Shown: positions 9,255 to 16,951, counted from the stretch's first letter. The stretch: 24,942 nt of DNA from an uncultured Sutterella sp. (GCA_900544255.1 UQUM01000028.1:1-24942), one strand, 5' to 3'. Notes: generated by a model from the letters alone, not told the origin. Translations and numbers: made by a program.

Positions 9255-9293
9255 TTGACGTACTCCTCAGCCTTTAGGCGGGGAGTACGTCAA
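9255..9293. repeat. Long inverted repeat, resembles an IS200/IS605-type end hairpin
   Basis: Arms TTGACGTACTCC (9255-9266) and GGAGTACGTCAA (9282-9293) are perfect 12-base complements. They enclose a second small stem GCC-TTTA-GGC (9270-9279). The layout CCTCAGCC-loop-GGCGGGGAG followed by ...GTCAA is like the sub-terminal hairpins and GTCAA tail at the right end of many IS200/IS605 (IS1341-type) elements. No TnpA or TnpB gene is near. It may be a relic end, a MITE-like copy or a regulatory hairpin above bcsE; it has no T-run, so an intrinsic terminator is unlikely. Confidence 0.6.
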
Positions 9294-9351
9294 AGCCTTG
9301 CTGCAAGTGACCGCTAATTGGCCGGATCGCGAGGCACATTGAACAGAATGG

Positions 9352-9392
9352 AAAAAAACGCCGAAGCTTCCCAATCAGGAAACCCCGGCGTT
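9352..9392 (-). terminator. Intrinsic terminator after asd
   Basis: On the minus strand AACGCCG (9386-9392) pairs with CGGCGTT (9357-9363), with a short second pairing GGTTTCC/GGGAAGC inside, and is followed directly by a run of seven Ts (plus-strand As at 9352-9358). It sits just downstream of the asd stop and should end the hom-lysC-asd transcript before it reaches bcsE. Confidence 0.8.
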
Positions 9393-9407
9393 TTGCCGTG
9401 AATCTTT

Positions 9408-10439
9408 TTAGAAAGCGGGTTTCACAAGTCCGAATACCATTTCCGCAATCTGCACGGCGTTCGTTGCCGCTCCCTTGCGGATCTGATCAGCGCAGCAAAA
9501 GAGCGTGAGGCTGCGGTCGAAGGCTTCGTCCGTCGCCGCCAAATCTCGGCGGATGCGACCGACGTAAACGAGATCCTGGTCGCTCGTCAAGAGCGGCATC
9601 GGATACTTCTTTTCCGAAGGTTCATCCCAAAGTTTGACGCCGGGGGCGGTTTTGAGGATTTCTCGCGCTTCGTCGGGCGTAATGGCCTTCTCAAATTCGA
9701 TCGTGAGCGCTTCAGAGTGTGAGCGCATCACCGGGACACGCACGCAGGTACAGGCGACTCGGATGGTGTCGTCGTGGAGCATCTTGCGCCCTTCGTTCTG
9801 CATCTTCATTTCTTCGGAGGTGTAGCCCAGTTCGTTAAAGCCCCCGATCTGAGGAATGAGGTTGTAGGCGATCTGGTAGGGGAAGGTCTTCAAAACGGGT
9901 TTGCCCGTCTTCACTTCGTTTTCGAGGTCTTCCATACCGGAACGCCCGGCACCGGATACCGCCTGATAGGTGGACGCCGTAATGCGGCGGATGCGGGCTT
10001 TGCGGTGCAGGGCCGCCACGGCCGTCAAAGCAATGATCGTCGCACAGTTGGGGTTCGCGATAAGTTTGGCACCCGTGAGTGCGTCGTCGGGGTTCACTTC
10101 CGGGATGACGAGCGGCACCGCCGGATCCAAGCGAAAGGCGCTCGAATTATCGACGACCGTGATGCCCGAAGCGGCCGCAGCCGGCAGGTAAACTTTCGCA
10201 ACGTCGTTGTCGGCGGCGCCCAAAAGAAGGTCGAGCCCTCTGAACGCTTCCTGAGAAGCTTCTTGAACCGTGAGCATTTCACCGCAGAATTCGATCTGCC
10301 GCCCCGCGCTGCGGCGGCTGCCGAAAAGCCGCAGTTCTTCAATGGGGAACTTACGTTCGGCAAGCACGATGCGCATCTGTTCGCCGACAGCACCCGTCGC
10401 GCCCAAAATACCGACCTTGAGTTTCTTGGATTGAGTCAT
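9408..10439 (-). CDS. asd: Aspartate-semialdehyde dehydrogenase
   Basis: Catalyses NADPH-dependent reduction of aspartyl phosphate to aspartate semialdehyde, the branch point between lysine/DAP and homoserine. The protein is 343 residues, the usual size. An N-terminal Rossmann motif GATGAVGE sits at 13-20. The active-site cysteine is in NPNCATI (Cys132), substrate-binding motifs are TYQAVSGAG (157-165), and the catalytic histidine is in MRSHSEAL (His241). The ATG at 10437-10439 has AAGGAG eight bases upstream. It lies 18 bases after lysC, is last in hom-lysC-asd, and is followed by an intrinsic terminator. Confidence 0.97.
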   Translation of the reverse strand: MTQSKKLKVGILGATGAVGEQMRIVLAERKFPIEELRLFGSRRSAGRQIEFCGEMLTVQEASQEAFRGLDLLLGAADNDVAKVYLPAAAASGITVVDNSSAFRLDPAVPLVIPEVNPDDALTGAKLIANPNCATIIALTAVAALHRKARIRRITASTYQAVSGAGRSGMEDLENEVKTGKPVLKTFPYQIAYNLIPQIGGFNELGYTSEEMKMQNEGRKMLHDDTIRVACTCVRVPVMRSHSEALTIEFEKAITPDEAREILKTAPGVKLWDEPSEKKYPMPLLTSDQDLVYVGRIRRDLAATDEAFDRSLTLFCCADQIRKGAATNAVQIAEMVFGLVKPAF

Positions 10440-10457
10440 ATTGATTCTCCTTTCGTG

Positions 10458-11768
10458 TTACTGCGCAAAGGTGTCGTAAAGGGCACGGACAGCCTTGTCG
10501 AAGTCGGGTTCGGAAACGCCGACGATGATGTCGATTTCGCTTGAACCCTGCGAAATCATACGGATGTTGACGCCGGCGGCACCCAAGGCCGTGAAGAGCT
10601 TGCCGGAAGACCCGACGCGGGCATTCATGTTCCGGCCGACGACGGCAATGAGCGCCAGGGGTTCCGTCACCCGGATCGAATCGGGCGCCACCTTTTCTTT
10701 GACTTCCGCCAAAATGTCGTAGAGATTGTGTTCCACGTCGCGCCGGCTGAGTACGACGTTGAAGGAATCGATCCCGGAGGGGAGGTGTTCGATCGAAACG
10801 CCGTACTTACGAAGGACGTCCAAGGTGCCCGAGACGACGCCCACCATGTTGGACATGTTGCGCTTAAAGATTTCGATCGACAAAAAGCCTTTCTTACCGG
10901 CAATACCGGTGATGAGCGGGCCGTTTTCATCGTCTTCGATCTTGGCAAGGACGAGGGTGCCGGGATCCTGAGGACGGTTGGTATTTAAAACGTGAATCGG
11001 GATGTTGAATTCGCGGATCGGGAAAATGGCGTCTTCGTGCAGGACGCTTGCACCCATGTAGGAAAGTTCCCGGAGTTCTTCGTACGTAATGCGTTCGATG
11101 TTGCGGGGATTCTCGACGATGCGGGGATCGGCCATCAGAAAGCCCGAAACGTCCGTCCAGTTTTCATACATATCGGCTTTGAGGCAGCGCGCCAGAATGG
11201 AACCGGAAATATCGGAACCGCCGCGCGTCATGACGCGCACCGCGCCGTCGGGGGTCTTGCCGTAAAAGCCCGGCATCACGAAGCAGTCGTGCTCCTTGAG
11301 AACGGCCTTCAAGTTTTCCGAGGTCTTCTCAAAATTGAAGCTCCCGTCGAATTCCATCGCAATGACGTCGGTCGCGTCCACGAAGGGGAACCCTAAGAAG
11401 TCCGCCATCAGGCGTGCCGTAAAGTATTCGCCGCGGGAAACGAGTTCGTCCACGGAGAGATCGGGGAGCTTTTCGCAAAGCATGTCCAGATCGTCTTCAA
11501 TGGGAGTAGAGAGGCCGAGTTCAGCCTTAATTTCCAGAAAGCGCGCCCGGATGATTTCAAAGACCGGATGGTAATCCACGTGATAGTCGACGTGTGCACG
11601 GCAAAGGTAAAGAAGATCCGTGATCTTGTTGTCTTTCTTCGTTTTGCGGCCGGCGGCGGAAACGACGACGAAGCGTCGGGAGGGATCGGACTCAATGATG
11701 GCCCGTACCTTGCGGAATTGTTCGGCACTGGCGCAGCTGCTGCCGCCGAATTTCGTGATCTTAAGCAT
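10458..11768 (-). CDS. lysC: Aspartokinase (monofunctional, two ACT domains)
   Basis: Phosphorylates aspartate, the first step towards lysine, threonine and methionine. The protein has 436 residues. The kinase domain has KFGGSS at 6-11, VVVSAAG near 35, SRGEYFTARLMADFL with the catalytic region, and the nucleotide-binding MTRGGSDISGS stretch. Two C-terminal ACT domains are visible: one from ISIEIFKRNMSN to about residue 360, with the effector-type VSIEHLPSG, and one in GRNMNARVGSSGKLFTAL...NIRMISQGSSEIDI. They imply allosteric feedback by lysine and/or threonine. Length and layout resemble monofunctional enzymes of Firmicutes and Bacteroidetes more than the short beta-proteobacterial form. 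The start at 11766-11768 follows GAGGAAAG. It lies between hom (67 bases upstream) and asd. Confidence 0.95.
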   Translation of the reverse strand: MLKITKFGGSSCASAEQFRKVRAIIESDPSRRFVVVSAAGRKTKKDNKITDLLYLCRAHVDYHVDYHPVFEIIRARFLEIKAELGLSTPIEDDLDMLCEKLPDLSVDELVSRGEYFTARLMADFLGFPFVDATDVIAMEFDGSFNFEKTSENLKAVLKEHDCFVMPGFYGKTPDGAVRVMTRGGSDISGSILARCLKADMYENWTDVSGFLMADPRIVENPRNIERITYEELRELSYMGASVLHEDAIFPIREFNIPIHVLNTNRPQDPGTLVLAKIEDDENGPLITGIAGKKGFLSIEIFKRNMSNMVGVVSGTLDVLRKYGVSIEHLPSGIDSFNVVLSRRDVEHNLYDILAEVKEKVAPDSIRVTEPLALIAVVGRNMNARVGSSGKLFTALGAAGVNIRMISQGSSEIDIIVGVSEPDFDKAVRALYDTFAQ

Positions 11769-11835
11769 GGTTCTTTCCTCTGCGGCACAGACGAGGTTTC
11801 GGGCCGCGGTGTTGTTTTTTATGATGAATGAAAAC

Positions 11836-12915
11836 TTATTCCTGCGGTTGGAACGCCATAAAGCAATTAAGCTCCCGTGCTTGCCGCGTGAGCGTTTCCA
11901 AGGTACCGAAGCAACGCGTGCCGTCGGCGAAATAAGCGGTGCCGGTCAGAAGCGACGCGTCATAAAGCGGAGTTTCCGCGGCGGGGGCGGGCGGCAGTTC
12001 GGCGCGGGTGTCCCGCAGCCGAACGAGATCCTGCAGTATGGCGTCCGCCGTGGGGCGCCCGCCTGCGCCCTGACCGTAAAATTTGAGCGTACCCACGACG
12101 TCGCCCGTCAGCGACGTGCAGTTGAAGTTTTCACGCACTGCCGCTTCCATGGCGTGCTCTGACAAAAGGACGGGGGCGACGCCCAATGCGTACCGGTGTT
12201 CCGACCGGCAAAAGAGCATCATGAGGCGCAGCGTAAGACCTTCCCTGTGAAGCAGCTCCAGAAAATCGCGGGTAAGACCCTCAATGCCTGCGACGGGAAA
12301 ATTCGGAGAGACGGCCGCATGAAGAGCGGTTGCCGCGGAAATCACGGCCTTGTTGGCCGTATCGGCGCCCGAAAGATCCGCCGTAGGATCGGCTTCAGCG
12401 TACCCCAAAGCCTGCGCTTCCGAAAGTGCGGTTTCAAAATCCGCCTCAAACCGCTCCATACGGTCGATGATGTAATTTACCGTACCGTTGAGAATACCCG
12501 ACATCGCCGTGATGCGATCGACTTTGGCCGCCTGACGGAGGTTTTCAATCCAAGGAATACCGCCGCCCGCACTGGCTTCATACAGGAGGGCGCAGCCGTT
12601 TTCGCGCGCGAGCGCCGTGAGTTCGGCATAGTGAGGAGCCAGGGCCGCCTTGTTCGCTGTGACGACATGTTTATGCGCGAGGAGTGCCCGGCGGATGTAG
12701 TCGTACGAAGGATTCTCTCCCGGAAGGACGTCGACGACGACGTCGACGTCGGGATCGGCGAAGACGTCGTCCGGTGAATCAGTCATCAGAGGCGCCGCCG
12801 CTTTGCCGGGACGACGCAGAATGTGCTGCAGTTCGATTCCGCGGCGGCCGTCCGCCGTCAACGCCGCAACGCTTTGGCCGACCGTACCGTAACCGAGCAG
12901 AGCAATTCGGAGCAT
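11836..12915 (-). CDS. hom: Homoserine dehydrogenase, short form without ACT domain
   Basis: Reduces aspartate semialdehyde to homoserine for threonine and methionine. The ATG at 12913-12915 has AAGGAG seven bases upstream and directly precedes the Rossmann motif LLGYGTVGQSV (6-16); the 34 upstream in-frame codons are leader. This gives 359 residues. TANKAAL (87-93), SGILNGTVNYI (139-149) and the signature from AQALGYAEADPTADLSG to DTANK (167-189), with the catalytic lysine at 189, are all present. Typical bacterial enzymes are about 430 residues with a C-terminal ACT domain. Here the protein ends soon after the dimerisation region (GRPTADAILQDLVRLRD), so feedback by threonine through an ACT domain is not expected. 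First gene of hom-lysC-asd. Confidence 0.95.
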   Translation of the reverse strand: MLRIALLGYGTVGQSVAALTADGRRGIELQHILRRPGKAAAPLMTDSPDDVFADPDVDVVVDVLPGENPSYDYIRRALLAHKHVVTANKAALAPHYAELTALARENGCALLYEASAGGGIPWIENLRQAAKVDRITAMSGILNGTVNYIIDRMERFEADFETALSEAQALGYAEADPTADLSGADTANKAVISAATALHAAVSPNFPVAGIEGLTRDFLELLHREGLTLRLMMLFCRSEHRYALGVAPVLLSEHAMEAAVRENFNCTSLTGDVVGTLKFYGQGAGGRPTADAILQDLVRLRDTRAELPPAPAAETPLYDASLLTGTAYFADGTRCFGTLETLTRQARELNCFMAFQPQE

Positions 12916-13098
12916 AAGGGTCTCCTTCGTAAAGCCGCAATAATTGCTTGAGAAAACAAAGTTTCTCTTCAAGAGGGGCATTCGATTGTAACCACAGAGA
13001 AAGGCTTCGTAACGCATCTATCCCCCGATCGACGGGAGCCTTCAGGGAGAAGTCCTTACTGTGTTTTCCTCAGAAAACGACAAAAGCCGCAGGTGATC
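12916..13098. other. Divergent intergenic region between hom and the dapA leader
   Basis: Holds the hom ribosome site and, presumably, the hom promoter on the minus strand. A bulged hairpin with ends CTTGAG...CAAG (12947-12973) lies just above hom. I could not assign a clean -35/-10 pair for hom, and no L-box-like sequence is seen on the minus strand, so hom-lysC-asd does not appear to share the lysine riboswitch of the dap side. Confidence 0.5.
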
Positions 13099-13128
13099 TT
13101 GTCCGTCCCATAAAACATCTGTTATGGT
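13099..13128 (+). promoter_or_regulatory. Sigma-70-type promoter for the dap operon
   Basis: TTGTCC (13099-13104) and TATGGT (13123-13128) are separated by 18 bases. Transcription would start near 13135, just before the first paired stem of the lysine riboswitch at 13138, which is the expected distance. Confidence 0.6.
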
Positions 13129-13137
13129 ATCGGACAA

Positions 13138-13312
13138 ACGATAGAGGCGCGGAGACGAGAAACCGCGGGGGAGTCTTGACGGAAAGACGGCGAACCCGAC
13201 GGTGCGGCAACTCCGCCGAATTCGGCAGCGCATCCGAGGGCTGCCGGATGGGGTCGCGGGAGATACCCGCGGCACTGTCTGCCTGGTTGAGTCCAGGCGG
13301 TTGCGCTATCTT
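13138..13312 (+). ncRNA. Lysine riboswitch (L-box)
   Basis: The closing stem P1 pairs GATAG (13140-13144) with CTATC (13306-13310). Conserved L-box pieces are in order: AGAGGCGCG right after P1, GGAAAGACGG in the P2 region, several GC-rich hairpins, and near the end ACTGTC followed by a hairpin (GCCTGG...CCAGGC) and GGTTGCGCTATC. This is the P5/P1 arrangement of known lysine riboswitches. It lies between a promoter and an intrinsic terminator ahead of dapA, so lysine binding should favour termination. Family and gene context agree; I could not run a covariance model. Confidence 0.92.
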
Positions 13313-13358
13313 TCAGGTGGGTTCATTGGTGTCGCGCTTTGCCGGCACAACACCGGAC

Positions 13359-13394
13359 GCCGGCCGAGGAGAGTGCATCCCGGTCGGCTTTTTT
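13359..13394 (+). terminator. Riboswitch-controlled intrinsic terminator before dapA
   Basis: GCCGGCCG (13359-13366) pairs with CGGTCGGC (13381-13388) with one G-U pair, then six Ts follow (13389-13394). It lies 56 bases upstream of the dapA start. As part of the L-box expression platform it would stop transcription when lysine is high. Confidence 0.85.
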
Positions 13395-13449
13395 GTTGAC
13401 CGGGCTGTCGTTACTCATGTGTCAACATTTTTTTGAAGAGGTATCCCTC

Positions 13450-14340
13450 ATGACCCACCCGATAATCCGCGGTTCACTCGTCGCTCTCATCACGCCGTTT
13501 CACGAAGACGGCAGCGTCAATTTTGAAAAGCTCGGCGAATTGATCGACTTTCATCTCGCGCACAAGACGGACGCCCTCGTCATTCTCGGGACGACCGGGG
13601 AATCCGCAACGATGAGCCACGAAGAAGACAACGCCGTCTGCGAATTCACCGTGAAGCGCGTCGCCCACCGCATTCCCGTCATCGTGGGGACGGGTTCGAA
13701 CAGCACCCAAACCATGCTCGAAAAGAGTCTTGCCAGTGAAAAGCTCGGCGCGGATGGGCTGCTTCTTATTACGCCCTACTACAACAAGACGAATGAAGAG
13801 GGGATGTACCGGCACTTCGTCACGGTCGCGGACGCCGTGCACATTCCCTGCATTCTTTACAACGTGCCGGGGCGTACCGGCTGCTCGATTTCGCCCGCGT
13901 GCGTCGCGCGCCTGGCGAAGCACCCCAACATCGTGGGGATTAAGGAAGCGAGCGGCAACATGAGTTACGCCGCAAAGATCGCAAAACTTCTTTCGGATGA
14001 CTTCGTCATGTATTCGGGCAACGACGACATGATCGTGCCGATGCTTTCTCTTGGGGCATCGGGCGTGATTTCGGTGCTCGCGAACGTCGCGCCCGAAGCG
14101 ACGCACGACATGGTGACGGACTATTTGGAAGGGCGAACCGACGCGGCCCGCCGGGCGCAGCTCTCGTGGCTCGACGTCATCAACGGCCTCTTTATTGAGG
14201 TGAATCCGATCCCGGTCAAAGAAGCGCTCAACCTGATGGGGTTTGACGTAGGCGGCTTCCGTGCGCCTTTGTATCCGATGACGGATGAACACCGCGCCGC
14301 GCTGAAGGCCGCCTTGACGGCGGCGGGGCTCGTGAAGTAG
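13450..14340 (+). CDS. dapA: 4-hydroxy-tetrahydrodipicolinate synthase
   Basis: Condenses pyruvate with aspartate semialdehyde, the first committed step of DAP/lysine synthesis. The ATG at 13450 follows GAAGAGG about nine bases upstream and gives 296 residues, the normal length; the open frame upstream overlaps the riboswitch terminator and is not coding. The TIM-barrel motifs are complete: LGTTGESAT (46-54) for pyruvate binding, TPYYNK (108-113), LYNVPGRTG (136-144) with the catalytic Tyr137, and the Schiff-base lysine in VGIKEASG (Lys165). First gene after the L-box; dapB starts 9 bases after its stop. Confidence 0.97.
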   Translation: MTHPIIRGSLVALITPFHEDGSVNFEKLGELIDFHLAHKTDALVILGTTGESATMSHEEDNAVCEFTVKRVAHRIPVIVGTGSNSTQTMLEKSLASEKLGADGLLLITPYYNKTNEEGMYRHFVTVADAVHIPCILYNVPGRTGCSISPACVARLAKHPNIVGIKEASGNMSYAAKIAKLLSDDFVMYSGNDDMIVPMLSLGASGVISVLANVAPEATHDMVTDYLEGRTDAARRAQLSWLDVINGLFIEVNPIPVKEALNLMGFDVGGFRAPLYPMTDEHRAALKAALTAAGLVK

Positions 14341-14349
14341 GAGCGCGTC

Positions 14350-15069
14350 ATGAAAATCATCATCGTCGGCCGCGGCCGCATGGGAAAAATGATTGCGGCC
14401 TGCGCCGAAGAGGCCGGAATCGACGTCGCAGGGCTTTATGGGCACGAAACCGCGGCGTCGCTTGCCGCAGCCGGCAAAGCCGATGCTCTGATCGATTTCT
14501 CCGCCCCCGCCGCACTGCCTGCGGTCGCGGAATTCGTGCGTCGTACGGGGACGCCGTTGGTGTCGGGAACGACGGGGTATAACGACGCGGAAGAAGCCGA
14601 ACTTGCCTCTTTGGCGGACGTTGCTCCGGTCGTTGCGAGCGCCAATTATTCCGTGGGGGTGGCGGTTTTAAAGTATCTCGTGGCGCAAGCCTCCCGGTAT
14701 CTGCCGGACTTTGACGTCGAAATCGTAGAGACCCACCACCGCATGAAGAAGGATGCGCCGAGCGGTACGGCCAAGATGCTTCTTTCCGTGTTAAATCCCG
14801 ACGGAGATCGTCCGATTACGGAAGGCCGCAGCGGGTTTGCGCCGAGAAAAGAGAATGAAATCGGCGTACACGCCGTGCGCGGAGGAACGGTGGCGGGCGT
14901 ACATACCGTGAGTTTCTTCGGTGCCGACGAAGAAGTGTCGCTCACGCACCGTGCCGAGAACCGGCGAATCTTCGCTTTGGGCGCTTTGAAAGCCGCGCAA
15001 ATATTGGCGGCAGCACCCAAGGGGCGGCACACGTTTGAAGACCTTCTCTTTTCTCAATCAGCCCAGTAA
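14350..15069 (+). CDS. dapB: 4-hydroxy-tetrahydrodipicolinate reductase
   Basis: Reduces the DapA product to tetrahydrodipicolinate with NAD(P)H. The cofactor motif VGRGRMG is at 6-12, SGTTGY at 72-77, and the family signature ETHHRMKKDAPSGT at 127-140 includes the catalytic His pair and Lys. The length of 239 is shorter than the enteric 273 residues, mainly in the N-terminal half, and is common for the compact Firmicutes-type enzymes. AGGAG overlaps the intergenic gap just before the ATG. It sits between dapA and dapH in the lysine-regulated operon. Confidence 0.96.
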   Translation: MKIIIVGRGRMGKMIAACAEEAGIDVAGLYGHETAASLAAAGKADALIDFSAPAALPAVAEFVRRTGTPLVSGTTGYNDAEEAELASLADVAPVVASANYSVGVAVLKYLVAQASRYLPDFDVEIVETHHRMKKDAPSGTAKMLLSVLNPDGDRPITEGRSGFAPRKENEIGVHAVRGGTVAGVHTVSFFGADEEVSLTHRAENRRIFALGALKAAQILAAAPKGRHTFEDLLFSQSAQ

Positions 15070-15090
15070 CATTTAAAGGACAACCACGCC

Positions 15091-15789
15091 ATGATGAATG
15101 CTCAGGAAATCATCCGCTACATCGCGGAATCGGAAAAAAAGACCCCGGTCAAAATCACCATTAAGGAAAAAGCCCCCATTGATTACGGCGACGCGCAGGT
15201 GTTCGGCTGCGGCGACAAGGTCGTTTTCGGGGACTGGAAGAAGTTGGGGCCCGTCATTGAAGCGAACCGCGACAAGATCGCCGACATGGTGATCGAAAAC
15301 GACTGCCGTAATTCGGCGATTCCGCTCTTGGACATCAAAAACATCAACGCCCGCATTGAACCCGGGGCCGTCATCCGCGATCAGGTATCAATTGGTGACG
15401 GCGCCGTCATCATGATGGGCGCCATCATCAACATCGGCGCCGTCATCGGCGAGGGGACCATGATTGACATGGGGGTCGTGATGGGCGGCCGCGCAACGGT
15501 GGGCAAGCACTGCCACATCGGGGCGGGCACCGTTCTTGCCGGCGTCGTGGAGCCGGCCTCTGCCGTACCCGTCATCATCGAAGACAACGTCTTCATCGGT
15601 GCCAACGCCGTTGTGATCGAGGGGGTACGCGTCGGAGAAGGTGCCGTCGTGGCAGCGGGTTCCGTCGTGATTGCCGACGTCCCTGCGGGCGCCGTCGTGG
15701 CGGGGGTTCCCGCGCGCGTCATCAAGGAACATAAGGACGAACGCACGAACCAAAAGACGGCGCTTGAAGACGCGTTGCGTAAGCTTTGA
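15091..15789 (+). CDS. dapH: Tetrahydrodipicolinate N-acetyltransferase
   Basis: Transfers an acetyl group from acetyl-CoA to tetrahydrodipicolinate in the acetylase branch of DAP synthesis. The 232-residue protein has the DapH-type N-terminal domain (IIRYIAESEKKTPVKI, GDWKKLGPVI). A left-handed beta-helix of hexapeptide repeats follows from about residue 90 (IEPGAVIRDQVSIGDGAVI, then GKHCHIGAGTVLAGVVEP). It ends in the usual GVPARVIKEH. The N-terminal domain distinguishes it from succinylating DapD. AAAGGA lies ten bases before the ATG. The next gene, an M20 deacetylase, fits the acetyl route. The aminotransferase of this branch is not in the window. Confidence 0.93.
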   Translation: MMNAQEIIRYIAESEKKTPVKITIKEKAPIDYGDAQVFGCGDKVVFGDWKKLGPVIEANRDKIADMVIENDCRNSAIPLLDIKNINARIEPGAVIRDQVSIGDGAVIMMGAIINIGAVIGEGTMIDMGVVMGGRATVGKHCHIGAGTVLAGVVEPASAVPVIIEDNVFIGANAVVIEGVRVGEGAVVAAGSVVIADVPAGAVVAGVPARVIKEHKDERTNQKTALEDALRKL

Positions 15790-15802
15790 TTTTTTCACGA
15801 AC

Positions 15803-15826
15803 CGGGACGACTCCTTCGTCGTCCCG
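15803..15826 (+). repeat. Perfect 9-bp hairpin between dapH and the deacetylase gene
   Basis: CGGGACGAC (15803-15811) and GTCGTCCCG (15818-15826) pair perfectly around a six-base loop. No T-run follows on the plus strand, so it is probably an RNA stability or partial-termination element inside the dap operon and not a full terminator. It ends 17 bases before the second possible start of the next gene. Confidence 0.6.
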
Positions 15827-15843
15827 TTGCCATGAGGCTCCCC

Positions 15844-16947
15844 ATGTTGGAACGACTGACACGCTTTCGTCGCGATCTGCACCGGATTCCAGAATTGGAC
15901 TTTGATCTCCCGGAAACGACGGCTTATGTGCGGCGGGTATTGGAAACGCTCGACTGCGACATTCTTTCCCCCGGAGGCACCGGACTCTGCGCGTGGTTTG
16001 ATGCGGGGAAGGCCTCGTCCGTCGCTTTCCGGACCGACATGGATGCCTTGCCCATTACGGAACAAACGGGCGCTGCGTTTGCATCCCAGCATCCCGGTAA
16101 GATGCACGCCTGCGGTCACGACGGGCACATGGCGATGATGCTTGAATTCGCGCATTATGTGAACGACGTCAAGGCGCAGCTCACCAAAAACGTTCTGCTT
16201 GTTTTCCAACCGGCGGAAGAAACGACGGGGGGCGCTCGGCTCATCTGCGAATCCGGGATTTTTAGGCAAAAGCGGGTGGAGGCGATTTGGGGTTGCCATC
16301 TGTGGCCGGATTTACCGCAAGGCATCATCGCTTCGCGCCCGGGCCCGCTGTTGGCCGCGTCGCGCGAAGTAACGGTAACGTTTGAAGGCAAAAGTGCGCA
16401 CATTGCCAAGAGCGAAGAGGGGGCGGATGCCGTACTCGCCGCGGCCCGATTCGTCACGGGGGCGGATACGCTTTTAAGCGACCTTCGCAAAACCGAAGGC
16501 CCGTGGTGCACGTTGAAATTTGGGCATCTCACGGCGGGTACCGTACGCAACGCCATTGCGGCAACGGCGAAACTCGAAGGCTCGCTGCGCGTATTCAGCG
16601 ACGCGGCGATCAGTAAAGCGTGGCAGGAGATGGATGGGTTGGCCCGGCAGATTTCGGCGGAGACCGGAGTGACGATTTCCATCGCGCCGGCCGCTGGGTA
16701 CCCGGCGGTTATTAACGACGAAGCGCTGTATCGGGAGACGCTTCGTCGGGTGCCCGACATTCGGGAACTCGAAAAACCGCTTCTCATTGCCGAGGACTTC
16801 GCGTTCTATCAGAAAACGCTTTCCGGCGTGTTCCTACTCCTCGGTACCGGCACCGGAATTGCGCTCCATTCCGACCGATTTAATTTTGATGAGTCCGTTT
16901 TGACGAAGGGCGTAGAAATGTGGCAGAAACTCCTGCCGCTGAAGTAG
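15844..16947 (+). CDS. M20D metallopeptidase family, probable N-acetyl-diaminopimelate deacetylase
   Basis: Likely removes the acetyl group from N-acetyl-LL-diaminopimelate to give LL-DAP. I took the ATG at 15844 because GAGG lies six bases upstream; an ATG at 15832 is also in frame but has no ribosome site. The result is 367 residues. M20D metal-site motifs are ACGHDGH (89-95), PAEET (123-127) and GCHLWP (151-156). A lid-domain GKSAHIAKSEEGADAV follows, and GIALHSDRFNFDE near the C-terminus supplies the last metal histidine. Family members also act on N-acyl amino acids, so the substrate is inferred from its place after dapH in the lysine-regulated operon. Only four bases separate its stop from that of the convergent ATPase gene. 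Confidence 0.85.
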   Translation: MLERLTRFRRDLHRIPELDFDLPETTAYVRRVLETLDCDILSPGGTGLCAWFDAGKASSVAFRTDMDALPITEQTGAAFASQHPGKMHACGHDGHMAMMLEFAHYVNDVKAQLTKNVLLVFQPAEETTGGARLICESGIFRQKRVEAIWGCHLWPDLPQGIIASRPGPLLAASREVTVTFEGKSAHIAKSEEGADAVLAAARFVTGADTLLSDLRKTEGPWCTLKFGHLTAGTVRNAIAATAKLEGSLRVFSDAAISKAWQEMDGLARQISAETGVTISIAPAAGYPAVINDEALYRETLRRVPDIRELEKPLLIAEDFAFYQKTLSGVFLLLGTGTGIALHSDRFNFDESVLTKGVEMWQKLLPLK

Positions 16948-16951
16948 AGCG

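Noticed and set aside
12916..13098. A second L-box for hom-lysC-asd on the minus strand
   Set aside because: No P1 pairing or conserved L-box core found when reading this strand.
13339..13449. N-terminal extension of DapA
   Set aside because: It runs through the riboswitch terminator hairpin; the ATG at 13450 has a ribosome site and matches family starts.
13474..14445. 323-codon minus-strand frame opposite dapA
   Set aside because: Shadow frame; rich in His, Arg and Val in the manner of antisense GC-rich coding, while dapA is intact.
15388..16299. 303-codon minus-strand frame opposite dapH and the deacetylase
   Set aside because: Spans two real genes on the other strand and has His/Asp/Gly-rich antisense composition.
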